The notes beneath the pieces are model-generated. The model saw nothing but the letters and a program-made list of their open reading frames with translations, ran no database searches and was not told the origin of the DNA. Below are positions 10,559 through 20,227 of a DNA stretch of 64,000 nucleotides, piece by piece. Origin of the DNA: Novibacillus thermophilus (GTDB lineage Bacteria; Bacillota; Bacilli; Thermoactinomycetales; Novibacillaceae); contig NZ_CP019699.1 in assembly GCF_002005165.1 (NCBI RefSeq), positions 992,001 through 1,056,000 on the forward strand, given 5' to 3'. The stretch's first letter is position 1. Each line of letters begins with the position of its first letter. The translations under genes and the position numbers were made by a program.

Positions 10559-10810
10559 GTGCACAAAGAGAGATGGTCGTTAAAGGAGATGGGACCGGAG
10601 ATTGAGCAGTTGTGTGCCGACAAGGCGGACGAGTTCGCGCTGTACGGGTATGAGCATGTGACGAGCCGGGAGATTTGGCTGTGTGTGTCTGAATCATACA
10701 AAGAGACACTGCCTCCCCTTCACCGCTTGGTAAACGACATTCTATCGCTGAAAGTGACGACGTTCATGAACTGGATGACCGCCAATGCGTATAAAGGAAT
10801 CGACCTGTAA
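10559..10810 (+). CDS. comN: ComN-family post-transcriptional regulator (YrzD)
   Basis: The 83-residue, mostly helical protein resembles ComN/YrzD, which in B. subtilis affects comE mRNA and partners with DivIVA. The SREIWLCVSES and NDILSLKVTTFMNWMT segments fit the family. It starts at a GTG and lies between spoVB and secD, as in B. subtilis. Its TAA stop forms the loop of the terminator that follows. Confidence 0.75.
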   Translation: MHKERWSLKEMGPEIEQLCADKADEFALYGYEHVTSREIWLCVSESYKETLPPLHRLVNDILSLKVTTFMNWMTANAYKGIDL

Positions 10811-10823
10811 CAGGTCGATTTTT
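10798..10823 (+). terminator. Intrinsic terminator overlapping the comN stop
   Basis: AATCGACCTG pairs perfectly with CAGGTCGATT, the comN stop codon TAA forms the loop, and TTTT follows. The last three sense codons of comN are inside the stem. Confidence 0.9.
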
Positions 10824-10898
10824 CGTGCCGACAAAATTGACATGCCTGATCCGACTTGCGATAATGGGCATGTTGGATAGAGGAGGGAACGGCTGCAG

Positions 10899-12137
10899 AT
10901 GATCAGATGGAGCAGGATTTTGGTGTTTGTCATCCTGGTGGCGGCCGTATTCGCCACGATCGCCTGGACGGCAGAAGATGTCGTCAACAACATTACACTC
11001 GGGCTAGATTTACAAGGCGGCTTTGAAGTGCTGTACGAAGCGAAACCGTTAAACGAGGGACAGCAGATTACCCAGGAAACGTTGGCGGCAGCCGCGGCTG
11101 CCGTTCGGCAACGGATCGACGTGCTAGGGGTTGAGGAGCCGAACGTGGCCATCGAAGGGGAAAACCGCATTCGCGTACAGCTAGCCGGTGTAGAAGACCA
11201 AGACGAAGCGCGGCGCATTTTGGGGACGCCGGCACACTTGACGTTTCGCCTCAACCACGAAGAAGTGTTGTTAACAGGGGAAGACCTAAAGGAGAACGGA
11301 GCGAGCGTACAATTCGATCCAGACACGAACGAGCCGGTTGTCGCTTTGAAGTTGAAAGACGCAGAGAAATTCGCCGCCATTACCCGCGATCACATGGGGG
11401 AGATTTTAGCGATTTACTTGGACGAAGAGGTGGTGAGCGCCCCCAGCATCAACGCCGTCATTCCGAACGGTGAAGCTGTGATTCAAGGGAATATGTCGGT
11501 AGACGAGGCCCAGGAACTGGCGGATTTGCTGAACGCCGGGGCTCTTCCGGTCAATCTGGAAGAGATTCAGTCGTTTTCCATCGCGGCCAGTCTCGGAGAG
11601 TTATCTTTAATTCAAAGTTTAAAAGCAGGTGTGTACGGGTCGCTCATCGTCCTGCTGTTCATGATCGGCTACTACCGGGTGCCCGGCATGATTGCCGCCA
11701 TATCGCTCGTAGCGTACGCGTATCTCGTCTTGTTGACGTTCTCCTTACTCAACGTCACGCTGACGCTGGCGGGAATCGCGGCGTTTATTCTGGGCATCGG
11801 AATGGCCGTTGATGCGAACATCCTGATGTACGAGCGGATCAAGGAAGAAATTCGCAGCGGGAAGACGATCCCGTCTTCGGTGAAAGCGGGTTCTCGGCGC
11901 TCGTTCCTCACGATATTCGACGCAAACATTACGACGGTTGTGGCGGCGGCAGTGCTGTTCTACTTCGGGACGGCCAACATTAAAGGTTTTGCCGTCTCCC
12001 TCATCGTCAGCATCCTCGTCAGTTTCTTGACAGCGGTAGCCGGCTCGCGGTTGCTGATGAATCTACTGCTGAAATCCCGCGTCTTGAAGAACCCGAGTTG
12101 GTTCGGGGTGAAAGGGGAGGAAATCGGTGAACTATAA
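10899..12137 (+). CDS. secD: Protein translocase subunit SecD
   Basis: SecD uses the proton-motive force to help pull preproteins through SecYEG. The 412-residue protein has an N-terminal helix, the P1 head region starting LGLDLQGGFEVLYEA, and a C-terminal six-helix RND-type domain with GMAVDANILMYERIKEE, the conserved proton-relay segment. It is separate from SecF, unlike the fused SecDF of B. subtilis. secF starts within its last codons, so the two are coupled. Confidence 0.95.
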   Translation: MIRWSRILVFVILVAAVFATIAWTAEDVVNNITLGLDLQGGFEVLYEAKPLNEGQQITQETLAAAAAAVRQRIDVLGVEEPNVAIEGENRIRVQLAGVEDQDEARRILGTPAHLTFRLNHEEVLLTGEDLKENGASVQFDPDTNEPVVALKLKDAEKFAAITRDHMGEILAIYLDEEVVSAPSINAVIPNGEAVIQGNMSVDEAQELADLLNAGALPVNLEEIQSFSIAASLGELSLIQSLKAGVYGSLIVLLFMIGYYRVPGMIAAISLVAYAYLVLLTFSLLNVTLTLAGIAAFILGIGMAVDANILMYERIKEEIRSGKTIPSSVKAGSRRSFLTIFDANITTVVAAAVLFYFGTANIKGFAVSLIVSILVSFLTAVAGSRLLMNLLLKSRVLKNPSWFGVKGEEIGEL

Positions 12138-13041
12138 ATTCGATTTTGTCGGCAAACGAAAACTGTTTTTTCTCGTTTCCGGCGTGTTCCTGTTGGCTGG
12201 AATCCTTTCGCTCCTCATCGCGGGGTTGAATTTAGGCATCGACTTCGTCAGCGGCACCCGGTTGGACATTCAGATCGATGAACCGTTCACAGTGGAACAA
12301 GCGCGGGACATACTGGAACAGCAAGGCATTGAGGACGCCCAGATTCGCGTCGGCGGTAATGACGACAATTTTGCCATTGTGAACGTCCCCATGACGTTAA
12401 ATAACGAGCAAGTGATTGACATTCGCGAAGCGTTTCAAGCGGAGTACGGCGAACAGGTAGACTTGCAAGAGCAGGTCGTCTCTCCCGTCATCGGGCGGGA
12501 ACTGGCCCGGAACGCCGTCATTGCGCTCCTTTTAGCGTCCCTAGGCATCATTATTTACGTCGCGGTGCGTTTTGAATACCGCTTTGCGGTAGCGGCCATA
12601 CTCACCCTCTTCCACGACGCGTTGTTTACCGTCGGGATGTTTTCCATTTTACAAATCGAAGTGGACCTTACGTTTATTGCGGCCGTTCTGACGATTGTCG
12701 GTTATTCGGTCAACGACACGATCGTCATCTTTGACCGCATCCGCGAACACTTGAAGGTTGCCAAAATTAAAGAGTTCCAAGACTTGAAAGACGTCGTGAA
12801 CGTGAGCATTCAGGAAACGTTAGTGCGCTCCATCAACACTGGGATCACAGTCCTCTTTACGGCGGCAGTCCTGTTTCTGTTCGGCGGTGAGACGATCGCC
12901 CACTTTTCACTGGCCCTTTTGTTCGGTTTGACCATCGGCATGTACTCTTCCATTTTTATCGCCAGCCCACTGTGGGCGACGTGGAAGTGGGCATCGGTTC
13001 AACGGGAGAAAAAACGCGCCGCTGCGGCAGGAAACTCTTGA
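12127..13041 (+). CDS. secF: Protein translocase subunit SecF
   Basis: The 304-residue partner of SecD starts from a GTG overlapping secD by 11 bases, with GGGGAGG upstream. It shows an N-terminal helix, GIDFVSGTRLDIQ, and a six-helix domain with YSVNDTIVIFDRIREH, the SecF signature holding the functionally important aspartates. The SecD-SecF pair replaces the single fused SecDF found in B. subtilis. Confidence 0.95.
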   Translation: MNYKFDFVGKRKLFFLVSGVFLLAGILSLLIAGLNLGIDFVSGTRLDIQIDEPFTVEQARDILEQQGIEDAQIRVGGNDDNFAIVNVPMTLNNEQVIDIREAFQAEYGEQVDLQEQVVSPVIGRELARNAVIALLLASLGIIIYVAVRFEYRFAVAAILTLFHDALFTVGMFSILQIEVDLTFIAAVLTIVGYSVNDTIVIFDRIREHLKVAKIKEFQDLKDVVNVSIQETLVRSINTGITVLFTAAVLFLFGGETIAHFSLALLFGLTIGMYSSIFIASPLWATWKWASVQREKKRAAAAGNS

Positions 13042-13058
13042 AAAGCGTTAAAGTGGTC

Positions 13059-13086
13059 AACCTCGGGATTTTCCCGAGGTTTTTTA
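13059..13086 (+). terminator. Intrinsic terminator after secDF
   Basis: AACCTCGGG and CCCGAGGTT form a 9-base-pair stem around ATTTT, followed by a T run. Confidence 0.92.
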
Positions 13087-13099
13087 ACGGTGCCGGAAG

Positions 13100-13129
13100 T
13101 TGCCCTGGTTTTAGGAACTTCGCTATAAT
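13100..13129 (+). promoter_or_regulatory. Sigma-A-type promoter for recJ
   Basis: TTGCCC (13100-13105) and TATAAT (13124-13129) are separated by 18 bases, between the secDF terminator and the recJ start. Confidence 0.7.
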
Positions 13130-13158
13130 AATGTCGTTGGGAGAGAGGGAGTTTATAC

Positions 13159-15570
13159 GTGTACCACCCTAAAACGAGATGGATACAGTCGCAAATAGAC
13201 GAACAGCGCGTAGAGGAACTGGTGCGGGAAGCGGGCATTCACCCGATGATTGCGCGCATTTTAGTGCTGCGCGGCTTGAACAGTCAAGAACAAGTGGCCC
13301 GCTTTCTCCGTGTGTCCACCGATGACTTTCACGATCCCTACCACTTGCATGGGATGGGGAAAGCGGTGACACGCATTCGCCGAGCGCTGGAAGACAAGGA
13401 GAAGATTTGGATATACGGCGATTACGACGCCGACGGTGTCAGCAGTACGAGTGTCATGATCGAGACGTTCCGCCTTCTCGGACAGGAGGTCGATTACTAC
13501 ATACCGAATCGCTTTACAGAAGGATACGGCCTGAACCGACAGGCCGTGGAATTAGCGGCAAAACGCGGAGTGTCCCTCATCATCACGGTCGATACTGGCA
13601 TTACGGCGGTAGAGGAGACGGAACTGGCCCGAACCCTCGGCGTGGACTTGATCATCACCGACCACCACGAACCGCCGCCCGTTTTGCCTGATGCCCTGGC
13701 AGTCGTCAATCCGAAGCAACCGGACTGCCATTACCCGCACGACACGTTAGCGGGTGTAGGCGTTGCGTTTAAGCTGGCCCACGCGTTACTCGGACGCCTG
13801 CCACATGAACTGTTACAGCTCGCGGCACTCGGAACGATTGCCGATCTCGTCCCGCTCGTCGGGGAAAACCGCATCATCGCCGCGCTCGGCTTGAAACAGA
13901 TGAACGAACGTCGACACGTGGGGCTGAATGCGTTGTTAGACGTGGCCGGGCTTGCCGATCGCCAAGTGACGGCCGGTCACATCGGATTTGCCATCGGCCC
14001 GCGCATAAATGCCAGTGGCCGCCTGGACACCGCCAACCCGGCCGTCGAACTCCTCACCAGCCGCGATCCCGAACGTGCGCGCACGTTGGCCCAGCAGCTA
14101 GACAAACTGAATCTCGAACGGCAAAAACTGGTCGACGCGATTACTGCTGAAGCCATTTCTGCAGTCATGGCCGATGAAGGGGAGCACCGCTACGCTGTCG
14201 TCGTCGCCAGTGCCGGATGGAACGTCGGGGTGCTCGGTATTGTCGCCTCGCGGTTGGTGGAACGGTTTTACCGTCCGGCTGTCGTCCTCAGTGTCGACGC
14301 AGCGACCGGTGAAGCGAAGGGCTCGGCCAGGAGCATTGACGGTTTTAATCTGTATAGAGCGCTGTCTGAATTGAAACAGTGGCTGATCCATTTCGGCGGC
14401 CATGAGATGGCGGCCGGCTTGACCGTCGCAGCCCGCGATGTGGCACAATTCCGCAAAGAGCTGAACGCCATCGCTTCCACCTGGCTAACAGATGACGATT
14501 ACATTCCGGCTACACGTGTCGATGTAACGTGCTCTGTCGAAGACGTGAAGATGGATTGGGTGGAACAGCTGCCTTTGCTGGAGCCTTTCGGGGTCGGAAA
14601 CAGGACGCCGCTGTTCCGCGTGACAGGCGGGAAACTGCAGGAGTTGCGACAAATCGGGAGAGACCGCCATCACTTGAAACTCTCATTGGCAAAGGGAGCG
14701 GCCAAACTGTCCGCGGTCGCCTTCCAGATGGGAGAAGCAGCGGGAGAGATTGCGCCTGGCGTAAACTTGGAGGCCGTCGGCGAACTGCAGACGAACGAAT
14801 GGAATGGAAATCGGACAGTACAATTGCTCGTGAAAGACCTCTCGGTTCCCCACTTGCAAGTGTTTGACTGGCGCGGCAAAACCGTGAGCGATGAGATGTG
14901 GCGGCGTTTGGAACAGCGTGAAGTGTTGTTCGTCTGTTTCGACGAACAAAACGTGAGCTGGTTGCACCGACACGTTTCGCCAGAGGCAGCGTCTGTCCAG
15001 TGTGTTCAAGGCGTTGACCGCGTCGCCGTTAAATCCGGTGTCCGCCACCTCATTTTTGTCGACTTTCCTTTCGATGTGGCGTGTTACCACCATCTCATCC
15101 AATCTGTTCCGGACTTGGAGCGGGTCTACTTCTTGGGACATGCGGACGAAGCAGCGTACATGGTCCCCAAGCGTCACGAGTTCAAACGCCTGTACGCTCT
15201 TTTACACCGATACAAAAAGGTGCAAAACGAACACGCGTTGATCCAGCCGTCTCGCTTGTCGCCGAGGGCTGTCTCGTTCATGCTCGAGGTGTTTCACGAG
15301 CTCGGTTTTATTGAGCGTTCCGGCGATGAGATCCGCTTGAAACCGAATCCGGTGAGACGGGCGTTAGAAACCTCTACAGCTTTTCAAAACCGAAAAAAGC
15401 GGGAGGCCGTGTATCAAAAATTTTACTATGCCACATCCCGCGAGTTGTGGGAAGACATTGTGAAGGTGAGACACGGGGAACCGAATTCCTTTTCAGGAGG
15501 AGACACACATGAACTTAAAAGAAAAGATTCGCATCATCGAGAACTTTCCTCAACCGGGGGTGCGTTTTAA
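13159..15570 (+). CDS. recJ: Single-stranded-DNA exonuclease RecJ
   Basis: This 803-residue 5'-3' exonuclease of recombination and repair belongs to the DHH superfamily. Motif I is IYGDYDADGVSSTS, motif III is DHHEPP, and the DHHA1 domain carries the glycine-rich FGGHEMAAGLTV. A C-terminal Bacillota-specific extension follows. The GTG start has GGGAGAGAGGGAG upstream. The last 62 bases overlap the apt start in another frame; the conserved core ends well before, so this may simply be a long tail. recJ-apt-relA-dtd is the B. subtilis order. Confidence 0.95.
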   Translation: MYHPKTRWIQSQIDEQRVEELVREAGIHPMIARILVLRGLNSQEQVARFLRVSTDDFHDPYHLHGMGKAVTRIRRALEDKEKIWIYGDYDADGVSSTSVMIETFRLLGQEVDYYIPNRFTEGYGLNRQAVELAAKRGVSLIITVDTGITAVEETELARTLGVDLIITDHHEPPPVLPDALAVVNPKQPDCHYPHDTLAGVGVAFKLAHALLGRLPHELLQLAALGTIADLVPLVGENRIIAALGLKQMNERRHVGLNALLDVAGLADRQVTAGHIGFAIGPRINASGRLDTANPAVELLTSRDPERARTLAQQLDKLNLERQKLVDAITAEAISAVMADEGEHRYAVVVASAGWNVGVLGIVASRLVERFYRPAVVLSVDAATGEAKGSARSIDGFNLYRALSELKQWLIHFGGHEMAAGLTVAARDVAQFRKELNAIASTWLTDDDYIPATRVDVTCSVEDVKMDWVEQLPLLEPFGVGNRTPLFRVTGGKLQELRQIGRDRHHLKLSLAKGAAKLSAVAFQMGEAAGEIAPGVNLEAVGELQTNEWNGNRTVQLLVKDLSVPHLQVFDWRGKTVSDEMWRRLEQREVLFVCFDEQNVSWLHRHVSPEAASVQCVQGVDRVAVKSGVRHLIFVDFPFDVACYHHLIQSVPDLERVYFLGHADEAAYMVPKRHEFKRLYALLHRYKKVQNEHALIQPSRLSPRAVSFMLEVFHELGFIERSGDEIRLKPNPVRRALETSTAFQNRKKREAVYQKFYYATSRELWEDIVKVRHGEPNSFSGGDTHELKRKDSHHRELSSTGGAF

Positions 15571-16021
15571 AGACATTACGACCTTGCTCAAGGACGGGGA
15601 GGCCTACCAAGAAGCCATTAACCGCATGGTGGAACGTTTGCGACACATGGAGATCGACCTTATTGCGGGGCCTGAAGCGCGGGGCTTTGTCGTCGGGGCT
15701 CCTCTCGCTTACGCTCTTGGGATCGGGTTTGTCCCCGTCCGCAAATCGGGTAAGCTCCCAGCTGACGTCGTGGAAACGACGTACAATTTAGAATACGGAG
15801 AGAGCGCCCTCGCCATTCACCGGGACGCCATTCAGCCGGGGCAGCGCGTTCTCGTGGCGGACGACTTGCTGGCCACGGGAGGGACGATTTCCGCTGCGAT
15901 CGATTTGGTCAAACAACTGGGCGGAGAAGTCGTCGGGACGGCGTTTTTCATCGAGTTGACGTATCTGAACGGACGGGATAAGCTGCCCGATTGCCCCGTG
16001 TTTACATTGGTACAGTATTAA
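15509..16021 (+). CDS. apt: Adenine phosphoribosyltransferase
   Basis: Apt converts adenine and PRPP to AMP (purine salvage). The 170-residue protein has the N-terminal FPQPGVRFKDIT, the AGPEARGF motif and the PRPP-binding loop RVLVADDLLATGGT. The ATG has a strong AGGAGG site that lies inside the 3' end of recJ, so translation of the two genes is probably linked. Confidence 0.96.
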   Translation: MNLKEKIRIIENFPQPGVRFKDITTLLKDGEAYQEAINRMVERLRHMEIDLIAGPEARGFVVGAPLAYALGIGFVPVRKSGKLPADVVETTYNLEYGESALAIHRDAIQPGQRVLVADDLLATGGTISAAIDLVKQLGGEVVGTAFFIELTYLNGRDKLPDCPVFTLVQY

Positions 16022-16422
16022 TGCCCAATGTCCCCAACGCGTCCTGTTAAATGGTGCCGTTGCCGGTCGCGGTTGCTGATGTAGAATCGTCTCCCTTGTG
16101 TCGGGCAAGTTGTTGTCAAACATACTTCTTATCGGGAAGCCGGCCAAAAATAGTTGACCGTATGACTGTTCGCGCGTGTTACGCACCCCTGATAACGACA
16201 CCGGAGGAACATTTCTCTCGAATTGGAAAGCTGCTTGACTTTCCCCAGCGAATATAGTTTTCGCCCCGTTGCAAGCTGTACATTCATGCGATTAAAGGCG
16301 TGTCAACGGCGTTCAGACAGGGTGCCGCCGTCTGCCGTTTGTCTTAGATATCCCTTTACTTTCCGCGGGTTATCCGTAATAATAAACGTTATAACCCTAT
16401 GTGCAGCATCAGGTGACGTGAC
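16022..16422. other. 401-base gap between apt and relA
   Basis: No convincing gene is seen. Short open frames here lack a ribosome-binding site and family resemblance. relA has no good promoter of its own that I can identify; TTGACT near 16234 lacks a properly spaced -10. The gap is much longer than others in this cluster and may hold a leader or a decayed gene. Confidence 0.5.
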
Positions 16423-18579
16423 ATGGTAACGATCGAACGCTTGTTGGAACGAGCAGACGGATATCTGTCTGAGAGCGATTTGTCCAAAATCGAAGAGGCC
16501 TACCACTTTGCCAAACGCGCTCACAGTGGACAAATGCGCAAATCGGGCGAGCCGTACATTTACCATCCCCTTGCCGTGGCCGACATCTTAATCGAACTGG
16601 AACTTGACGTGACGACGATAATGGCGGCCATCTTGCACGACGTCGTGGAAGACACCGATGTCACCCTGCAAGAAATCGAAGAGACGTTCGGGGAAACGGT
16701 AGCGCGACTAGTGGACGGGGTGACCAAGCTAGGCCGCATCAAATACAAATCGAGGGAAGAACAGCAAGCGGAAAACCACCGCAAGATGATCGTCGCCATG
16801 GCAGAGGACGTGCGCGTCATTTTGATCAAGTTGGCCGACAGGCTGCACAACATGCGGACGTTAAAACATTTGCCCGAGGAGAAACAGCGGCGGATTGCCA
16901 ATGAAACGTTGGAAATCTTCTCACCGCTGGCCCATCGCCTCGGGATTTCTGCGATTAAATGGGAATTGGAAGACATTGCATTGCGCTACAACAACCCGCA
17001 CCAGTACTACCGCATCGTCAACCTGATGAAGAAAAAACGGGCAGAGCGGGAAAAGTACTTGGACGCCGTCATCGACCATTTGCGCAAACGGCTCGAGGAC
17101 ATGGACATTGAGGCGGACATATCGGGCCGGCCTAAGCACATTTACAGCATTTATCGCAAAATGACGCTGCAAAACAAGCAGTTCAACGAAATATACGATC
17201 TCCTGGCCGTTCGCGTCATCGTCGACAGCATTAAGGACTGTTACGCTGTCCTCGGCATTATTCACACGTTGTGGAAGCCGATGCCCGGGCGGTTTAAAGA
17301 TTACATCGCCATGCCGAAGCCGAACATGTACCAGTCGTTGCACACGACGGTCATCGGTCCGAATGGAGAACCGCTGGAAGTGCAAATTCGCACGTGGGAG
17401 ATGCACCGCACCGCCGAATACGGGGTGGCGGCGCACTGGCTGTACAAAGAAGGCAAGCAAAAACAGCCGCTGTCGTTCGAAGATCGATTGAGCTGGTTCC
17501 GGCAAATTTTGGAGTGGCAGCAGGATGCCACTGATGCCCAAGAATTTATGGAATCGCTGAAGATGGACCTCTTTTCCGATGCGGTGTTCGTATTTACCCC
17601 GAAAGGCGATGTGATCGAACTTCCCGCCAACTCCGTGCCCCTCGACTTCGCGTACCGCATTCACACAGAAGTCGGAAACCGTTGTATCGGGGCGAAAGTG
17701 AACGGGAAAATTGTCCCCCTCGACCACAAATTGAAGACGGGTGACATTGTGGAGATCCTCACGTCCAAACACAGTTACGGCCCCAGCCAGGATTGGCTGA
17801 AAATTGCCCAGTCGTCAAACGCGCGCAGTAAAATCCGCAACTGGTTTAAAAAAGAACGGCGGGAAGAAAATGTGTTAAAGGGACAAGAGGCCGTAGAGCG
17901 GGAAATCAAGAAACAAGGATACGATGTGGAAAGCGTCTTGACGGAAGAAGGCATCCATGAGGTCGCCCGCAAGTTTAACTTTAGCGGAGAAGAAGACATG
18001 ATGGCCGCCGTCGGGTACGGGGGCATTACAGCGGCGCAAATCGTGACGCGCCTGACGGAAAAATTCCGCAAAGATGAACCGTCAGTCAAAGCGCTGCCTG
18101 ATGTGAAGGACGCTCCTAAACAGGAGAAGACAAAGCTGGCCCAAGGGGTGCGCGTGAAAGGCGTCGACAATTTGTTAGTCCGCTTCTCCCGTTGCTGCAA
18201 CCCTGTCCCCGGTGACGAGATTGTCGGCTTTGTCACGCGAGGGCGGGGGGTCTCCATCCACCGCACCAATTGCCCGAACATCCAGAAAGAGGAAGAAGAG
18301 CGCCTCATCGATGTGGAATGGGAAGGGACACCCGACCAGTCATTTAATGTCGATTTAGAAATTACGGGGATGGACCGACGCGGATTTGTCAACGAAGTGT
18401 TACAAGTCATCACGGAGACGAAGACGAACATGACGGCTGTTTCCGGCCGGGTCAAGAAAAACCGCTTGGCTGTCATCGACGTCTCCATTTCCGTACGCAA
18501 TTTGGAACACCTGCATTTCATCGTTGAACGGTTAAAACGGCTTGACGATATATACAGCGTGCAGCGGATCATGCAGTAA
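16423..18579 (+). CDS. relA: Bifunctional (p)ppGpp synthetase/hydrolase Rel
   Basis: The 718-residue long RSH enzyme makes and degrades the stringent-response alarmones. The HD hydrolase domain has HDVVEDTD near residue 70. The synthetase domain has GRFKDYIAMPKPNMYQSLHT around residue 290. TGS (IELPANSVPLDFAYRIH), a conserved-cysteine/zinc-finger region (CCNPVPGDEI) and a C-terminal ACT domain follow. Presence of the intact HD motif supports a bifunctional enzyme as in B. subtilis. The ribosome-binding site is modest (AGGTGACGTG). Confidence 0.95.
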   Translation: MVTIERLLERADGYLSESDLSKIEEAYHFAKRAHSGQMRKSGEPYIYHPLAVADILIELELDVTTIMAAILHDVVEDTDVTLQEIEETFGETVARLVDGVTKLGRIKYKSREEQQAENHRKMIVAMAEDVRVILIKLADRLHNMRTLKHLPEEKQRRIANETLEIFSPLAHRLGISAIKWELEDIALRYNNPHQYYRIVNLMKKKRAEREKYLDAVIDHLRKRLEDMDIEADISGRPKHIYSIYRKMTLQNKQFNEIYDLLAVRVIVDSIKDCYAVLGIIHTLWKPMPGRFKDYIAMPKPNMYQSLHTTVIGPNGEPLEVQIRTWEMHRTAEYGVAAHWLYKEGKQKQPLSFEDRLSWFRQILEWQQDATDAQEFMESLKMDLFSDAVFVFTPKGDVIELPANSVPLDFAYRIHTEVGNRCIGAKVNGKIVPLDHKLKTGDIVEILTSKHSYGPSQDWLKIAQSSNARSKIRNWFKKERREENVLKGQEAVEREIKKQGYDVESVLTEEGIHEVARKFNFSGEEDMMAAVGYGGITAAQIVTRLTEKFRKDEPSVKALPDVKDAPKQEKTKLAQGVRVKGVDNLLVRFSRCCNPVPGDEIVGFVTRGRGVSIHRTNCPNIQKEEEERLIDVEWEGTPDQSFNVDLEITGMDRRGFVNEVLQVITETKTNMTAVSGRVKKNRLAVIDVSISVRNLEHLHFIVERLKRLDDIYSVQRIMQ

Positions 18580-18651
18580 CCGTCGCTGCAATCTATGCGA
18601 TTCATTTTAAAACGGGACGACCAATGAATTTTTAACTTAAGGAGGCTTTTG

Positions 18652-19095
18652 ATGCGAGTTGTCGTACAACGCACCGGACCGGCGCAAGTGACAGTTGGTG
18701 AAGAAGTGATCGGCAAAATTTCACACGGCCTCGTCTGTCTGGTGGGCTTTACAGACGGTGACGGGGAAGAGGACGTATCTTACGTGGCGGACAAAATTGT
18801 AAACTTGCGCATTTTCAGCGACGACGCAGGGAAAATGAACCGGTCGCTGCTCGAAGTCGGCGGCGAAATTCTCAGCATTTCCCAGTTCACCGTTTACGGG
18901 GATTGTCGGAAAGGACGGCGCCCCAGCTTTACAAAGGCGGCACGGCCGGAGAAGGCAGAAGTGCTTTACGACACTTTTAACGACAAACTGCGCGCTTACG
19001 GTGTGACGGTCGAGACGGGCCGTTTCGGAGCAGATATGAAAGTCTCCCTCGTCAACGACGGCCCGGTGACGTTCATTGTCGAGAACAAAACGTGA
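18652..19095 (+). CDS. dtd: D-aminoacyl-tRNA deacylase
   Basis: Dtd hydrolyses D-amino acids mischarged on tRNA. The 147-residue protein starts [15 protein letters not shown] and contains the cross-subunit SQFTVYGD (SQFTL) motif and the C-terminal NDGPVTF (GP) motif that forms the active site at the dimer interface. AAGGAGG precedes ATG 18652. It follows relA as in B. subtilis. Confidence 0.96.
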   Translation: MRVVVQRTGPAQVTVGEEVIGKISHGLVCLVGFTDGDGEEDVSYVADKIVNLRIFSDDAGKMNRSLLEVGGEILSISQFTVYGDCRKGRRPSFTKAARPEKAEVLYDTFNDKLRAYGVTVETGRFGADMKVSLVNDGPVTFIVENKT

Positions 19096-19099
19096 CGGA

Positions 19100-19528
19100 C
19101 TATTTCTTCAACAAAGACTGATAGGGCGCAAGGTCAATTTGTTTTCGTTTTAAATACTTTACGAGGTAGCGGTGATCCCGTTTGGGCGTCGCTTCGATGT
19201 AACCCCGGATGATGATGTCACGGGACATTTCACTGGCCTTTTCTCGAAGGGCAATCTCTCCGATTTTAGCCGCGATCGTGTGCCGGGCGGTATCTCGAAA
19301 TGCCTTTGGCACTGGGCGAACGAGGTCGTCTAACAGCTCTTTCGTCTCGTCCGTCCACAAATGTTGTGTTTTCTCCACGTAGTAGTCTTGCCAGTCAAGG
19401 GTGGACTTGCCGTCTTGCTTCGGCATGCTTTTTAAAAATTTGCGGAACATGAAGTATCCGCCGATGGACATGAACACGACCATAAAGATCATCCACAACA
19501 CGATGAAAACCCCAAAAGAGGTTGACAT
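19100..19528 (-). CDS. DUF2621 family membrane-anchored protein (YneK-like)
   Basis: The 142-residue protein has one N-terminal membrane helix (about residues 8-27) followed by a charged helical cytosolic domain with WQDYYVEKTQHLW and a KRDHRYLVKYLK tail. This resembles the DUF2621/YneK family of Bacillales, of unknown function. A GAGGTGAAGG site precedes the ATG. It converges on dtd with four bases between the stops. Confidence 0.7.
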   Translation of the reverse strand: MSTSFGVFIVLWMIFMVVFMSIGGYFMFRKFLKSMPKQDGKSTLDWQDYYVEKTQHLWTDETKELLDDLVRPVPKAFRDTARHTIAAKIGEIALREKASEMSRDIIIRGYIEATPKRDHRYLVKYLKRKQIDLAPYQSLLKK

Positions 19529-19627
19529 TATCCTTCACCTCATCTGTTCTTTCCCTTCTTCATTATAACACCATCCCGTTGGCATGAGGCATGGAAATGC
19601 CCGGACATTCGAGTAGGGCTTGTGACG

Positions 19628-19667
19628 AAGGAGACATTGCACATGATAGTGCAGTGTCTCCTTTTTT
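19628..19667 (+). terminator. Isolated intrinsic terminator hairpin
   Basis: GGAGACATTGCAC pairs with GTGCAGTGTCTCC around ATGATA, then TTTTTT. It lies between the YneK-like gene and the lia module, reading forward, with no forward gene ending nearby, so it may end an unannotated short RNA or insulate the lia genes. Confidence 0.8.
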
Positions 19668-19768
19668 CTCCGTCTAAAGTCTGAGATCAAAATCAACCTG
19701 CGGCCAGTTAAGGGAACGAGGTGTGGCGTTTAAGATAAAGACAAGAACAGAGCAAAAGGAGGTTGAGT

Positions 19769-20227
19769 ATGGCTGAGCGTTCCGGGTCCTACACACTGGG
19801 CATCGTGCTCGTCATAGTCGGTGGATTGATGCTGTTGGGACAACTCGGCATCAACGTCGGCTGGATTATCGCCCTCGTCATCGCCGGATACCTTGTGTAC
19901 AAAGGATGGGGGTTGTACAAACACGCTGAAAGCAGCGGCAAGCGGGGATTAGGGATTTGCCTGATCGTCGTTGGGTTACTCTGGATGACAGGCTTGCTGC
20001 CGATCATTATCGGTTTAGTCGTGGCGGCCATCGTCATGTATTTCGGTTGGAACTTACTGAAGAGCAAACCGCAGGCAACCGTTGCGACAGACCCTCCTCT
20101 CTACGACGATAGCCGTGAATTGCGGCATCGAGATCCGATGGCAAAAAGTGATCGGCGAACCGACCACTTAGATGAATGGGAACGAGAAGTGAAAAACCGC
20201 TTAAACGCGAAGGAGGAAACAGAATGA
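19769..20227 (+). CDS. LiaI/LiaF-type transmembrane protein
   Basis: The 152-residue protein has four closely spaced membrane helices in its first ~95 residues (repeated LGxxLIVxGxLxLLxxLG pattern), resembling the LiaI/LiaF transmembrane region, and a hydrophilic tail ending in charged residues. In B. subtilis, LiaI anchors the PspA-like LiaH at the membrane under cell-wall antibiotic stress. Its stop overlaps the next gene's start (ATGA). The context with a PspA homologue, LiaF, LiaS and LiaR supports a LiaI role. Confidence 0.75.
   Translation: MAERSGSYTLGIVLVIVGGLMLLGQLGINVGWIIALVIAGYLVYKGWGLYKHAESSGKRGLGICLIVVGLLWMTGLLPIIIGLVVAAIVMYFGWNLLKSKPQATVATDPPLYDDSRELRHRDPMAKSDRRTDHLDEWEREVKNRLNAKEETE

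Noticed and set aside
16051-16257. 68-residue frame in the apt-relA gap
   Set aside because: No ribosome-binding site or resemblance; composition is not protein-like.
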